This document shows, piece by piece, positions 6,946 through 15,967 of a DNA stretch of 64,000 nt; position 1 is the stretch's first letter, and the number at the start of each line of letters is the position of its first letter. Origin of the DNA: Nocardia higoensis NBRC 100133 (GTDB lineage: Bacteria > Actinomycetota > Actinomycetes > Mycobacteriales > Mycobacteriaceae). Location: the NCBI RefSeq assembly GCF_000308595.1, contig NZ_BAGA01000077.1, forward strand, positions 124,001-188,000, written 5' to 3'. The position numbers were made by a program, and so were the translations under genes. Under the pieces are notes generated by a model. That model was not told where the DNA came from. It did no database searches and saw nothing but the letters and a program-made list of their open reading frames with translations.

Positions 6946-8721
6946 TCAGGAGTGGAGCGCCTGCCCCGCCTCGGCCCGCCACCGCGCGGCCTCGGCCGCG
7001 TCGCCGCGGCGTTCGAGCACTTCGGCCAGCAGCGACATCGAGCGTGACTCGCCGTACTCCGCGGCCACCCGCCACCAGGCCTCGGCGGCGGCGTGCGCAC
7101 CACGCCGGAACAGCAGCACTCCCAGATCGTGGGCGGCTCCGGTGTGGCCCGCCTCGGCGGCCTGCGCCCAGAGCCCGCACGCCTGCTCCTCCTCGCCGCG
7201 GTCGTACATGCCGGTGCCCAGGTCGTAGAGGGCATTGCGGTAAGCGGCGCCGGACTCCCCGGACTGCGCCGGTGCGGCCGCGCGCTCGGAGGCCGGGGAC
7301 GGGGTCGGAACCCACGCCTGCTCCGGCGCGGGTCCGGCGGCGGCGACCGGTGTACCCGGCCAGGCCGCGTCCGGGGCATAGGCGGGCTCGGGCGATGTGC
7401 CCGCCGAGGCCGGTTCGGCCTGCGGCTCGGGCGATGTGCTCGCCCAACTCGGTGCTTCCGCGGGCAGGGCGGATGGGGTCGGCCGGGCTTGTTCGGCCGC
7501 GGGCTCGGTCGATGTGGCCGGCCAGGTGTGTTCGGTCGCAGGCTCGGTCGCGCCGGATCCCGCCGATTCCCACAGCTGCTCGAAGGAGGGCAACTCGGGC
7601 AGCAGCGCAGACTGCGGGCCGGTCACCGGCTCGGTGGTCCGGACGGGCTCGGGGATCTCCCATGCGGTCTCCGGCAACGGGTCCGGCACGGCGGTGAGCC
7701 GGGGCGGGGCAGGCTCGCGACGGCCGGCCGTCGCGGCGGCCGGTGCGGGTCGTTCCTCGGCGACGGAGGGCCGGGCGGACACCGCACCCCAGGGCGGCGG
7801 GGTGTACTTCATCGTCATCGTGGCGTTCTCGTCGACGAAGGGCGCGGTGGGCTCGGTCGGGGGCGCGGTATCGAACCGCCGGACCTGCCGCTCCTTGGGC
7901 ACCCGGCTGTCGGTGAGCCGGTCGTCGGCGTAGGCGCTGTCGGTGTACGCCGGCTCCGGGGACACCGGATCCGGCTCGGCCTGCGTGGGCGCGGCATAGG
8001 CCTCGGGCGGTAGCCACTCCGCGTCGGCCGAGCCGCTCGTCGTGACCGCCGGCGTGACGGAGTGGGCGGGAGCCGTCGCGGGCTCGGGTGACGCGGGGGG
8101 CTGCGAGGACACGGGGGTTCCGGAGGACACAGCGGTTCCGGCGGGGACATCGGTATCGGAGGGCGCGGCAGTATCGGTGCCCGCCTGCCGCGTCGGATGG
8201 CGCGTGCCGGGCCGCACCGGTGCGATCCCGACGCCGACGACGAGATTGGCGAAGTTCGGCGGGCCCTCACCGAGGCTGCACCACAACGCGACGATGTCGT
8301 TGGGGATGTCCTCCACGAGCATTCCGTAGTTGCCCGTCCAGTTGCGGTGCGCGCCCGCCTGATCGACCCAGACCGGGGTCAGTGAGAATGCCGCGTCCAC
8401 GCCGGTCGGGACGAGTTCGACGGTCACGCCGCGGGCGAGCGCGTCGCTCCAGATGTCGACCCCGGTGAGCTTGTGGCCGTCGAGATCGATATAGCCCTGC
8501 TGGACCGACAATCCGAGACCGTGCCCGCGCAGCCCCGCGGGCGGTGCCTGCGACAGCAGCGTCATGTACAGCAGGATCGGTTCGGAACCGATCCGGTCGG
8601 TGTACATCGGATAGACCATGCTGCCGTTCCACAAGATCGGCTCGGAACCGGTGTAGCGGGCCGCCAAGGGTTGTTCGCCTGCCGGATTCCGTTGGTGCCA
8701 TGGGGAATACGGCTCGTTCAT
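6946..8721 (-). CDS. Sel1/TPR-repeat protein with a long Pro/Ala/Glu-rich linker
   Basis: 591 residues from ATG 8721. Residues ~1-175 form a compact conserved-looking domain (PILWNGSMVYPMY, VDIWSDALARGVTVELVP, PVWVDQAG) that I do not recognise. Residues ~175-490 are low-complexity, rich in Pro, Ala, Glu and Thr, with repeated PEPA/TSPEP-like runs. The last ~100 residues contain Sel1-like repeats (YDLGTGMYDRGEEEQA, HDLGVLLFRRGAHAAA, SLLAEVLERRGDAAEA). There is no signal peptide. The layout suggests a cytoplasmic scaffold with an N-terminal effector or sensor domain. The C-terminal repeat call is good; the function is unknown. Confidence 0.75.
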   Translation of the reverse strand: MNEPYSPWHQRNPAGEQPLAARYTGSEPILWNGSMVYPMYTDRIGSEPILLYMTLLSQAPPAGLRGHGLGLSVQQGYIDLDGHKLTGVDIWSDALARGVTVELVPTGVDAAFSLTPVWVDQAGAHRNWTGNYGMLVEDIPNDIVALWCSLGEGPPNFANLVVGVGIAPVRPGTRHPTRQAGTDTAAPSDTDVPAGTAVSSGTPVSSQPPASPEPATAPAHSVTPAVTTSGSADAEWLPPEAYAAPTQAEPDPVSPEPAYTDSAYADDRLTDSRVPKERQVRRFDTAPPTEPTAPFVDENATMTMKYTPPPWGAVSARPSVAEERPAPAAATAGRREPAPPRLTAVPDPLPETAWEIPEPVRTTEPVTGPQSALLPELPSFEQLWESAGSGATEPATEHTWPATSTEPAAEQARPTPSALPAEAPSWASTSPEPQAEPASAGTSPEPAYAPDAAWPGTPVAAAGPAPEQAWVPTPSPASERAAAPAQSGESGAAYRNALYDLGTGMYDRGEEEQACGLWAQAAEAGHTGAAHDLGVLLFRRGAHAAAEAWWRVAAEYGESRSMSLLAEVLERRGDAAEAARWRAEAGQALHS

Positions 8722-8878
8722 GTGCTGGCCTTCCGCTTCGCGCCTGGATCTGCGCACCGCCTCCCGCATGGGCGCGGCGGCTCGAGCGTACTCGGCGCGC
8801 TCCGGGGTGGCGCGATGATCCCGGGGCGTGCGAATCGGACAGGTGCGGTGCGTGCCGGGTGCACGACGACGGCCCTGC

Positions 8879-9589
8879 TCATTTCGGTGTGTGCCGCCAA
8901 TCCACGCGTTGCAGCGTCGACCAGTCGTCGCCCGCCCACTCCCAGATCAGCCGTGCGACGACCGCGGGATCGGACACCGTCGTCGCGAAATAGTGATCGC
9001 GCCGCTGGCTGTCGTGGATCTCCAGGGTGTAGTCGACCGCGGAATTGCGGTAGGTCTGGATGAAGGTCTGCTCGTCGTGCGGCTTGCCCACGATGAGGAA
9101 CGGCGTCGCGGCCAGGGTGTCCAGGCTCGGCACCCAGGTGTAGATCTCCCGCTCGGTCATCGACGAGTAGGTGTGCTCGCCGCCGATGTCGACTTCCACC
9201 TCGCGGTGCTCCACGCTCGGTTGCTCGGGCGCCGGACCGGTGCTGTAGGGGCGCGCGTCGTAGAGCTCGTAATCGAAACCGGTGATCAGATCCTGTAGCA
9301 GCTGTCGCACCGGCGCGGCCGCGTTGTCCAGTGCACCGGGTACCCGGGGCCGGTCGCCCCGGTCGGCGGAGGTCACCCGCACCGCGAACCCGGCGGCCTC
9401 GATCCGGACCCCGGCGTGCGGGCGTGAAGCCTGCACCGCCGCGTTCCAGGCCTGCAATCCGGCGACGACGACCAGGCGAAGGTCGTCGTCGAGGGGTCTA
9501 CCGGCCTGCGCCCGTAGATAGTCCGGGATCTCCCCGGGCGTGCGGATCGCGCCGACCGGCACGACCACATACTCGAAACTCACATCCAC
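8879..9589 (-). CDS. Conserved hypothetical protein
   Basis: 236 residues from GTG 9589, chosen because GGAAG lies seven bases ahead; the frame continues upstream to 9643. The protein is soluble with alternating strands (FEYVVVPVGAIRTPGEIPDYL at the start) and a tryptophan-rich end (RLIWEWAGDDWSTLQRVDWRH). No motif I recognise. It is in the same direction as the Sel1-repeat gene 157 bases further on, so they may form a unit. Confidence 0.55.
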   Translation of the reverse strand: MDVSFEYVVVPVGAIRTPGEIPDYLRAQAGRPLDDDLRLVVVAGLQAWNAAVQASRPHAGVRIEAAGFAVRVTSADRGDRPRVPGALDNAAAPVRQLLQDLITGFDYELYDARPYSTGPAPEQPSVEHREVEVDIGGEHTYSSMTEREIYTWVPSLDTLAATPFLIVGKPHDEQTFIQTYRNSAVDYTLEIHDSQRRDHYFATTVSDPAVVARLIWEWAGDDWSTLQRVDWRHTPK

Positions 9590-9721
9590 AACGTAACTTC
9601 CGGCGGGCCCGCGCGGGAGGGTCCGGACGAGGCAACCTGACATCGGATGTATCGAATCGGCGCGCCGCGGCCCCGCCGGATCACGAATCGTGCTCGAAAC
9701 GGTGCGAAACCGCCCCCACGG

Positions 9722-10051
9722 TCACCGTGCCGGGGGAGTGGGAGCCGTGGGGGCGGGGACGGCCGCACCGCCGGTTCGAGGCGTCGCCGACGAGGGCGCC
9801 GGCGCGGTGGTCGCCGCCGGAAGGGTGTCCGGAGTGCCCGCCGACCGGATCGGAACCAGCCCGGCGACCGCCACGATCAACCCGGCCGCCGTCAACGCGA
9901 GTCCGGTGTCGATCAGCACTCTGCCGGTCCGGCCCCGTGCCTGCGGGGGCCGCGTCACATGCCAGGTGCACGCGAACACGAAGGCGAGTACCGCCGCCAC
10001 GAGCAGGCAGACTCCCGATCCGGCCAGCACTTCGCGCACCGCGCCGCCCAC
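9722..10051 (-). CDS. Small membrane protein with two predicted helices
   Basis: 109 residues from GTG 10051, preceded by GAGGAAAG at a good distance. Two hydrophobic helices (about residues 8-28 and 50-68) are followed by a Thr/Pro/Ala-rich tail that would lie outside the cell or in the periplasm. It is divergent from the flavoprotein at 10189. Family not recognised. Confidence 0.5.
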   Translation of the reverse strand: MGGAVREVLAGSGVCLLVAAVLAFVFACTWHVTRPPQARGRTGRVLIDTGLALTAAGLIVAVAGLVPIRSAGTPDTLPAATTAPAPSSATPRTGGAAVPAPTAPTPPAR

Positions 10052-10188
10052 CCCGCTTTCCTCGCCCCACCGGCCCTCGGCCCGCCACGCACGGGCACGG
10101 GAACGGACCGATCCCGGTGAACCGGAAAGTAACGCAGCCGCCGGGTGGTCGCAAACCCTGCTCGCGGCGGGGCCGTAGCGTGACGGAC

Positions 10189-11562
10189 ATGAGCGAACAC
10201 CTGGTCGTCATCGGGGCGGACGCGACCGGAATGGCCGCGGCCTCACAGGCCCGCCGCCATCTCGACCCGCGGGCACTGCGCATCACGGTTTTCGAATCCG
10301 GCGGCCACGCGTCCTATTCCGCGTGCGGCATCCCGTACTGGATCGGCGGACTCGTCGACACCCGCGATGATCTGATCGCGCGCACCCCCGAGGAACATCG
10401 AGCCCGCGACATCGACCTGCGGCTGCACACGGAGGTGATCGAACTCGACGTGCCGGGCAAACGCGTGCGCACCAGGGCCCGCGCCACCGGCGAGGAATCC
10501 TGGACCACCTACGACAAGCTCGTCGTCGCCACCGGCGCGCGCCCGATCCGTCCGGATCTGCCCGGCATCGACGCCCGGGGCGTGCACGGGGTGCAGACTC
10601 TCGACGACGGCGAGGCCCTCATCGCCACCCTCCGACACACCGAGGGCAGGCGCGCGGTCGTCATCGGCGCGGGCTATATCGGGGTGGAGATGGCCGAGGC
10701 GCTCATCCAGCGCGGCTACCAGGTGCGGGTGCTGCACCGCGGTCCCGCGCCCATGACCACCCTCGACCCCGATATGGGCGGCAGGGTGGCCGAGGCGATG
10801 CGCGGCATCGGCATCGAGGTGATCTGCAACGCCGAGGCCCGCGCGGTGCGCACCGGCGCCGAGGGCCGGGCCCGTGCGGTCGCCACCGCCGACGCCGAGT
10901 ATCCCGCCGATGTGGTCGTGCTCGGTCTCGGCGTGCGTCCCAACACCGATCTGGCCAGGGCCGCCGGCCTGCCCTTGGGCGAATACGGCGGACTGCTCAC
11001 CGACCTGTCCATGCGCGTGCGCGGCCACACCGACATCTGGGCGGGTGGTGACTGCGTCGAAGTGCGCGATCTGGTGTCCGGACGCGATCGCCACATCCCG
11101 CTCGGCACGCACGCCAACAAGCACGGTCAGGTGATCGGCGCCTGCCTCGCGGGCGGCTATGCGAGCTTCCCCGGCGTCGTCGGCACCGCCGTGAGCAAGA
11201 TCTGCGAACTCGAGGTCGCGCGTACCGGGTTGCTGGAGCAGGACGCGCGTGACGCCGGCCTGCAGTTCGTGACGGCGACCATCGAGTCGACCAGCCGGGC
11301 CGGGTATTACCCCGGCGCCGCCCCGATGACGGTGAAGATGCTCGCCGAACGCCACACCGGGCGATTGCTCGGCGTGCAGATCGTCGGTAGAGAGGGCGCG
11401 GCCAAACGTGTCGACATCGCCGCGGTGGCCCTCACCGCGGGCATGACGGTGGAACAGATGACCGCGCTGGATCTGGGCTATGCGCCGCCGTTCTCCCCGG
11501 TCTGGGACCCGGTGCTGGTCGCCGCGCGCAAAGCCGTCAAGGCGGTGCGGGAACGCGGTTGA
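10189..11562 (+). CDS. FAD-dependent pyridine nucleotide-disulfide oxidoreductase (CoA-disulfide reductase type)
   Basis: 457 residues. The N-terminal FAD site is VVIGADATGMAAASQ, where the usual GxGxxG is GADATG. YSACGIPYWIGG carries the single redox cysteine of CoA-disulfide reductases and NADH oxidases. The NAD site is VVIGAGYIGVEMAEAL and the second FAD motif is TDIWAGGDCVEV. The C-terminal dimerisation domain begins near GTAVSKICELEVARTG. Members reduce disulfides of CoA or peroxide-type substrates with NAD(P)H in the cytoplasm. ATG 10189 is preferred, but GTG 10180 is in frame. The substrate is not decided by sequence. Confidence 0.85.
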   Translation: MSEHLVVIGADATGMAAASQARRHLDPRALRITVFESGGHASYSACGIPYWIGGLVDTRDDLIARTPEEHRARDIDLRLHTEVIELDVPGKRVRTRARATGEESWTTYDKLVVATGARPIRPDLPGIDARGVHGVQTLDDGEALIATLRHTEGRRAVVIGAGYIGVEMAEALIQRGYQVRVLHRGPAPMTTLDPDMGGRVAEAMRGIGIEVICNAEARAVRTGAEGRARAVATADAEYPADVVVLGLGVRPNTDLARAAGLPLGEYGGLLTDLSMRVRGHTDIWAGGDCVEVRDLVSGRDRHIPLGTHANKHGQVIGACLAGGYASFPGVVGTAVSKICELEVARTGLLEQDARDAGLQFVTATIESTSRAGYYPGAAPMTVKMLAERHTGRLLGVQIVGREGAAKRVDIAAVALTAGMTVEQMTALDLGYAPPFSPVWDPVLVAARKAVKAVRERG

Positions 11563-11565
11563 GCG

Positions 11566-12009
11566 CTACTGCGCGCCGGCCTGGGCCGCGAGGAACATGT
11601 AGCTCTTCTCCTCGGTTCGGGTGCGGATGCGCCAAGTGCCATCGACCCTGGCGAAGGTGTCGAGGTACCACAACCCGCACAGCATCAGCTGCTGCGTGCC
11701 GTCCGGCCCGGCGATCATCATCGGGTTCTGGCACATGGTGCGTCCGGTCGCGGTGTCGCCGTCGACGGTGATCGAGGAATTCGATATCAGATGCTGGAAG
11801 GCGGGGAAATGCGGCAGCGTGACCGACAGGAACTCCTTGGTCGCCGCCAGATCGCCGGCGGGCCCGCCCATCGCGGTGTAGTCGATATGGGCGTCGGCGG
11901 TGAACAACTCGTCGAGCAGATCCCACCGGTGGGTGTCGATGGCATGGGCGTAGCGGACCATCAGATCTTCGATCTCCATGCGGTCGGAGATCTCCTGCAG
12001 TGACAGCAT
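11566..12009 (-). CDS. SnoaL/NTF2-like nuclear transport factor 2 family protein
   Basis: 147 residues. The start MEIEDLMVRYAHAIDTHRWDLLDELFTADAHIDY is the typical helix-helix-strand opening of SnoaL-like ring-shaped dimers, and the C-terminus has WYLDTFARVDGTWRIRTRTEE. Such proteins act as hydratases, isomerases or ligand-binding proteins; nothing here decides which. It converges with the flavoprotein, with a gap of three bases. Confidence 0.8.
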   Translation of the reverse strand: MLSLQEISDRMEIEDLMVRYAHAIDTHRWDLLDELFTADAHIDYTAMGGPAGDLAATKEFLSVTLPHFPAFQHLISNSSITVDGDTATGRTMCQNPMMIAGPDGTQQLMLCGLWYLDTFARVDGTWRIRTRTEEKSYMFLAAQAGAQ

Positions 12010-12075
12010 CGGCGTGATTCTGCACTATTCGCGCTGGGGCGGCAGCCAATTGACGGACGCGACTATGGTGAGTTG

Positions 12076-13326
12076 ATGAGCTCCGACGGTAGCCGCGCCG
12101 CGCGCCCCGGCCGTCGTCCCGCCACCCGGGCCGGCCGGACCGGACGGGTGCTGACGAGTGTGGCGGCGATCCTGCTGCTCGTGCTCACATCGGCCTGCGG
12201 CTCCGGCAGCGAGCAGCGTTCCACGCGCGGCGAGGTGGTCTCGGTGGCCCCGATATCCACCATGACCGAGGCCGAGACCTCGCAGTTCCTCACCGATCGC
12301 ACGCTCGAGGCGCCCGTTCGCAACGGCGTGCAGGCCTCCCGCGTCGAGTACCGCACCATCGGCGCCACCGGGCAGCCGACGACGGCCACCGGTCTGATCG
12401 TCCTCCCGGAGACCGACACCGAAAGACTGCGCATCGTCAGCTACGCGCACGGCACGATCCTGCGCAAGGACGAGGCGCCCTCGGTCGGCGGCGCGAACGA
12501 CCGGGCCCGCACCATCGCGTTCGCCGCGGGCGGCGCGATCGGCGTCGCCCCCGACTATCTCGGCCTCGGCGAAGGCCCGGGTCGCCACCCCTATGCCCAC
12601 GCGCCCAGTGAGGCGAGCGCATCCTTGGACCTGCTGCGCGCCGCCCGCACTCTCGCCGAGCAACGCGGTCACACCGTCGACCCCGACGTCTACATCCTCG
12701 GCTTCTCCCAGGGCGGTCAGGCCGCCACCGCGCTCGCCCGCGAATTGCACGACCACCCGGACACCGGCTTCGCGGTCGGTGCGCTCTCCGCCGTCAGCGG
12801 CCCCTATGACATCCGCGAAGCCCAGACCCCGGCCGCCTTCGACGGCCGGGTCGACCCACGTGCCGCCGTGGTCTACCTGGCCTACTGGGTCACCGCGATG
12901 AACCGCATCTACCACGTCTACGACAACCCGTCCGAAGCGTTCCTGCCGCCCTACGACGAACACGTCGAAGACCTCTTCGACGGCTACCACGGCGTCCTGG
13001 ACATCGCGGGCCGTCTGCCGGGAGCCCCGAGGGAACTGCTGACCCCCCGTTTCCAGGAATGGGCGATGGTGCCGACCGGCCCCGCTCTGCAGGCGATGGA
13101 CGACAGTGACGGCACCTGCGACTGGACGACCACCGCCCCGGTCCGTCTCTACGCTTCCGCTGCCGACCGCACCGTCCCGGCCACCAATACCGAGAAGTGC
13201 CTCGAGACCTTGCGCGGGGAACGCGTCGAGCACATCGACCTGACTCCGATGGATCACGGCGCGACCGGCACCGCGGCGATCGGCGAGACCCTGCTCTGGT
13301 TCGACCAGCTCGTCGCCGTGGGGTGA
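12076..13326 (+). CDS. Secreted lipoprotein lipase (secretory lipase, alpha/beta hydrolase)
   Basis: 416 residues. A lipoprotein signal with a hydrophobic stretch and lipobox LTSAC leaves Cys at about residue 41. The mature part contains VSYAHGTI (oxyanion region), the nucleophile elbow ILGFSQGGQAA, and an Asp/His pair in AADRTVPATN and MDHGATG. This matches the secretory lipase family (LIP), which hydrolyses triacylglycerols or esters outside the membrane. ATG 12076 directly follows an in-frame TTG at 12073. A strong hairpin (13404-13438) follows. Confidence 0.85.
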   Translation: MSSDGSRAARPGRRPATRAGRTGRVLTSVAAILLLVLTSACGSGSEQRSTRGEVVSVAPISTMTEAETSQFLTDRTLEAPVRNGVQASRVEYRTIGATGQPTTATGLIVLPETDTERLRIVSYAHGTILRKDEAPSVGGANDRARTIAFAAGGAIGVAPDYLGLGEGPGRHPYAHAPSEASASLDLLRAARTLAEQRGHTVDPDVYILGFSQGGQAATALARELHDHPDTGFAVGALSAVSGPYDIREAQTPAAFDGRVDPRAAVVYLAYWVTAMNRIYHVYDNPSEAFLPPYDEHVEDLFDGYHGVLDIAGRLPGAPRELLTPRFQEWAMVPTGPALQAMDDSDGTCDWTTTAPVRLYASAADRTVPATNTEKCLETLRGERVEHIDLTPMDHGATGTAAIGETLLWFDQLVAVG

Positions 13327-13403
13327 GCCGGTTCGCGGGAAGATCGCCGAAGAGTGATCGAGATCTCGGAAAGAGGCGATCGTCGATGCCTGCGCAAACC
13401 GGA

Positions 13404-13438
13404 AGGTGCCGCCGGATGGGGGAGGTCCGGCGGCACCT
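13404..13438. terminator. Hairpin after the lipase gene
   Basis: A perfect 13-bp inverted repeat (13404-13416 and 13426-13438) with a 9-base G-rich loop lies 78 bases after the lipase stop. It is the likely transcription terminator; no T-run. Confidence 0.65.
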
Positions 13439-13699
13439 GATTCGGGTCGCGATTCGCAGGGGGACGAATCGCATGCCAGCTCGGGGGGTAGCTGGCTGAT
13501 TGCCAGAATACTCCGCCGGTCGCGTCGGTGCACCGGTCTTCACAGTATTGAAATCTTCGATCGCCCATGCCGCACCATCGAATTCGAGCCGGAGCGGTGC
13601 CCGAGTGGCACTGCCGGGGCGGTCGACCGGTTCGGCCCCCTGGCTTCACTGTTTGCTAAACTCTGCAATCGACACCCGCGACTCGCGCGGGAGGTCGAC
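13439..13699. other. Non-coding upstream region of the ArsR gene
   Basis: About 260 bases without a convincing gene. It becomes more AT-rich towards the ArsR start, with TTTGCTAAACTCTGCAA about 45 bases before it. A similar TTTCTAAACTAACTACATTGCA lies before pckG (14101-14122), so the shared CTAAACT-N5-GCA-like element may be a common operator. Confidence 0.35.
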
Positions 13700-14050
13700 A
13701 TGTCGAAGGGAGTGGCCACCATGCCGGGACTGAGCAGGCCGCTCTACCAGATGAAGGCCGACTTCTTCAAAACCCTCGGCCATCCCGTCCGCATCCGCGT
13801 CCTGGAGCTGCTCAGCCAGCGCGAGCACGCGGTATCGGAGATGCTCGCCGAGATCGGCGTGGAGGCGGCGAACCTGTCACAGCAGCTGTCGATCCTGCGC
13901 CGCGCCGGACTCGTGACCGCCCGCCGTGAAGGACTCTCGGTCACCTACGAACTCGCCACCCCCGAGGTCGCCCAACTCCTGGCCACCGCTCGCGCCATCC
14001 TCACCGGGGTGGTCGCGGGCCAGGCCGAAGCGCTCGAGCAGCCCGCCTAG
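13700..14050 (+). CDS. ArsR-family helix-turn-helix regulator
   Basis: 116 residues; GGGAGG six bases before ATG 13700 decides the start. Winged helix: FFKTLGHPVRIRVLELLSQ, AVSEMLAEIGVEAANLSQQLSILRRAGLVTARREG, VTYELATPEVAQLL. The cysteine motif of metal-sensing ArsR proteins is absent, so another signal is likely. Related regulators are often found next to SulP transporters. Here pckG sits between them, and the CTAAACT element before both arsR and pckG suggests that it controls the whole unit. Confidence 0.85.
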   Translation: MSKGVATMPGLSRPLYQMKADFFKTLGHPVRIRVLELLSQREHAVSEMLAEIGVEAANLSQQLSILRRAGLVTARREGLSVTYELATPEVAQLLATARAILTGVVAGQAEALEQPA

Positions 14051-14146
14051 CCGGTCTCCATCCGCATCCGCACCGGCCACGCACACTCCTTGATTGCAGC
14101 TTTTCTAAACTAACTACATTGCACCTTTGTGAAGGAGAGATCCGCA

Positions 14147-15967
14147 ATGACCGATTCCATCGCCACGGCGACCGCGCCGACCACGCACGAAGCTGTCCTG
14201 GCCTGGGTCGCCGAGATCGCGGACCTCACCGCACCCGACGAGATCGTGTACTGCGACGGCTCGCGCGCGGAGTGGGACCGGCTGACCGATCTGCTGGTCG
14301 GCAAGGGCACCTTCGTCCCCCTGGAAGCGAAGCCGAACTCGTTCTGGTGTGTCTCCGATCCCGAGGACGTCGCCAGGGTCGAGGACCGCACGTTCATCTG
14401 CTCGCAGGACCGCTCAGACGCGGGCCCGACCAACAACTGGGTCGATCCGGTGGACATGCGCACGGTGATGACCGAGCACTATCGCGGGGCGATGGCCGGG
14501 CGCACGATGTACGTGATCGCCTTCTGCATGGGGCCGACCGATGCCGACGACCCGAAGATCGGTGTCCAGATCACCGACTCGGAATACGTCGCCGTCTCGA
14601 TGCAGATCATGACTCGCTCCGGCACGCCGGTGTGGGAACTGCTCGGCGACGACCGGGAATTCGTGAAGTGCCTGCACTCGGTCGGCGCCCCGCTCGCGCA
14701 AGGCCAGGCCGACGTGCCGTGGCCGTGCGACACCACCAAGTACATCTCGCACTTCCCCGAACGCCGGGAGATCTGGAGCTACGGCTCCGGTTACGGCGGC
14801 AACGCGCTGCTGGGCAAGAAGTGTTTCGCGCTGCGCATCGCCTCGGTCATCGGCCGCGACGAAGGCTGGCTGGCCGAGCACATGCTGATCCTGAAACTGA
14901 CCTCGCCGCAGGGGAAGACGCACTACATCGCTGCGGCGTTCCCCTCGTCCTGCGGCAAGACCAACCTGGCCATGCTCGAGCCCGCGCTGCCCGGCTGGAA
15001 AGCCGAGACGGTCGGCGACGACATCGCCTGGATGCGCTTCGGCGCCGACGGCAGGCTCTACGCGGTGAACCCGGAGGCCGGGTTCTTCGGCGTCGCACCG
15101 GGAACCGGAGCGAAGACGAACCCGAACGCCGTCGCCACCATCGAGCGCGGCAACTCGATCTTCACCAACACCGCCCGCACCGACGACGGTGACATCTGGT
15201 GGGAGGGCCTGACCGACGACAAGCCCGCGCACCTGATCGACTGGCGTGGCCAGCGGTGGACCCCGGAGTCCGGCACGCCCGCCGCGCACCCGAACTCGCG
15301 CTACTGCACCCCGATCGAGCAGTGCCCGTCGGTGGCCCCGGAATGGAACGATCCGGCCGGCGTGCCGATCTCGGCGATCTTCTTCGGCGGCCGCCGCGCC
15401 ACCACCATCCCGCTGATCGCGGAATCCTTCGACTGGAACCACGGCGTTTTCACCGCCTCGGTGCTTTCTTCGGAGACGACCGCCGCGGCCGCGGGCGCGG
15501 TCGGCGTGGTGCGTCGCGACCCGATGGCGATGCTGCCGTTCCTGGGCTACCACGTCGGCGACTACTTCGCGCACTGGGTGTCGATGGCGCAGCGCGAGGG
15601 CGCGCAGCTGCCGAAGATTTTCCAGGTCAACTGGTTCCGCCGCAGCCCGGAGGGGAAGTTCCTGTGGCCCGGCTTCGGTGACAATATGCGCGTGCTCGAG
15701 TGGGCGCTGAACCGTCTGGACGGCACGGCCGAGGCCGAGTGGACGCCGATCGGCAATGTGCCCACCGTCGAGTCGCTGGATCTGTCCGGCCTGGACGAGA
15801 CGGATCGGGAACTGGCCGCCCAGGCGCTGGCCGTCGACGTCGAGGAATGGGTGAACGAGACCCGATCCATCGACGAGTGGTACGCCACCATCGGCGGCAA
15901 CCGGTTGCCCGAGGAACTGCGCGAGCAGCTCGCCGCGCTGAAATTGCGGCTGGCGGCCAGGAGATGA
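14147..15967 (+). CDS. pckG: Phosphoenolpyruvate carboxykinase (GTP)
   Basis: 606 residues, the full length of the GTP-dependent family. It interconverts oxaloacetate plus GTP with phosphoenolpyruvate, CO2 and GDP, the entry to gluconeogenesis. Clear motifs are the P-loop [13 protein letters not shown] with its reactive cysteine, the GDDIAWM metal region, FFGVAPGTG and [29 protein letters not shown] places the start at ATG 14147. The stop overlaps the ATG of the SulP gene (ATGA), an unusual coupling of a central-carbon enzyme with an anion transporter. Confidence 0.97.
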   Translation: MTDSIATATAPTTHEAVLAWVAEIADLTAPDEIVYCDGSRAEWDRLTDLLVGKGTFVPLEAKPNSFWCVSDPEDVARVEDRTFICSQDRSDAGPTNNWVDPVDMRTVMTEHYRGAMAGRTMYVIAFCMGPTDADDPKIGVQITDSEYVAVSMQIMTRSGTPVWELLGDDREFVKCLHSVGAPLAQGQADVPWPCDTTKYISHFPERREIWSYGSGYGGNALLGKKCFALRIASVIGRDEGWLAEHMLILKLTSPQGKTHYIAAAFPSSCGKTNLAMLEPALPGWKAETVGDDIAWMRFGADGRLYAVNPEAGFFGVAPGTGAKTNPNAVATIERGNSIFTNTARTDDGDIWWEGLTDDKPAHLIDWRGQRWTPESGTPAAHPNSRYCTPIEQCPSVAPEWNDPAGVPISAIFFGGRRATTIPLIAESFDWNHGVFTASVLSSETTAAAAGAVGVVRRDPMAMLPFLGYHVGDYFAHWVSMAQREGAQLPKIFQVNWFRRSPEGKFLWPGFGDNMRVLEWALNRLDGTAEAEWTPIGNVPTVESLDLSGLDETDRELAAQALAVDVEEWVNETRSIDEWYATIGGNRLPEELREQLAALKLRLAARR

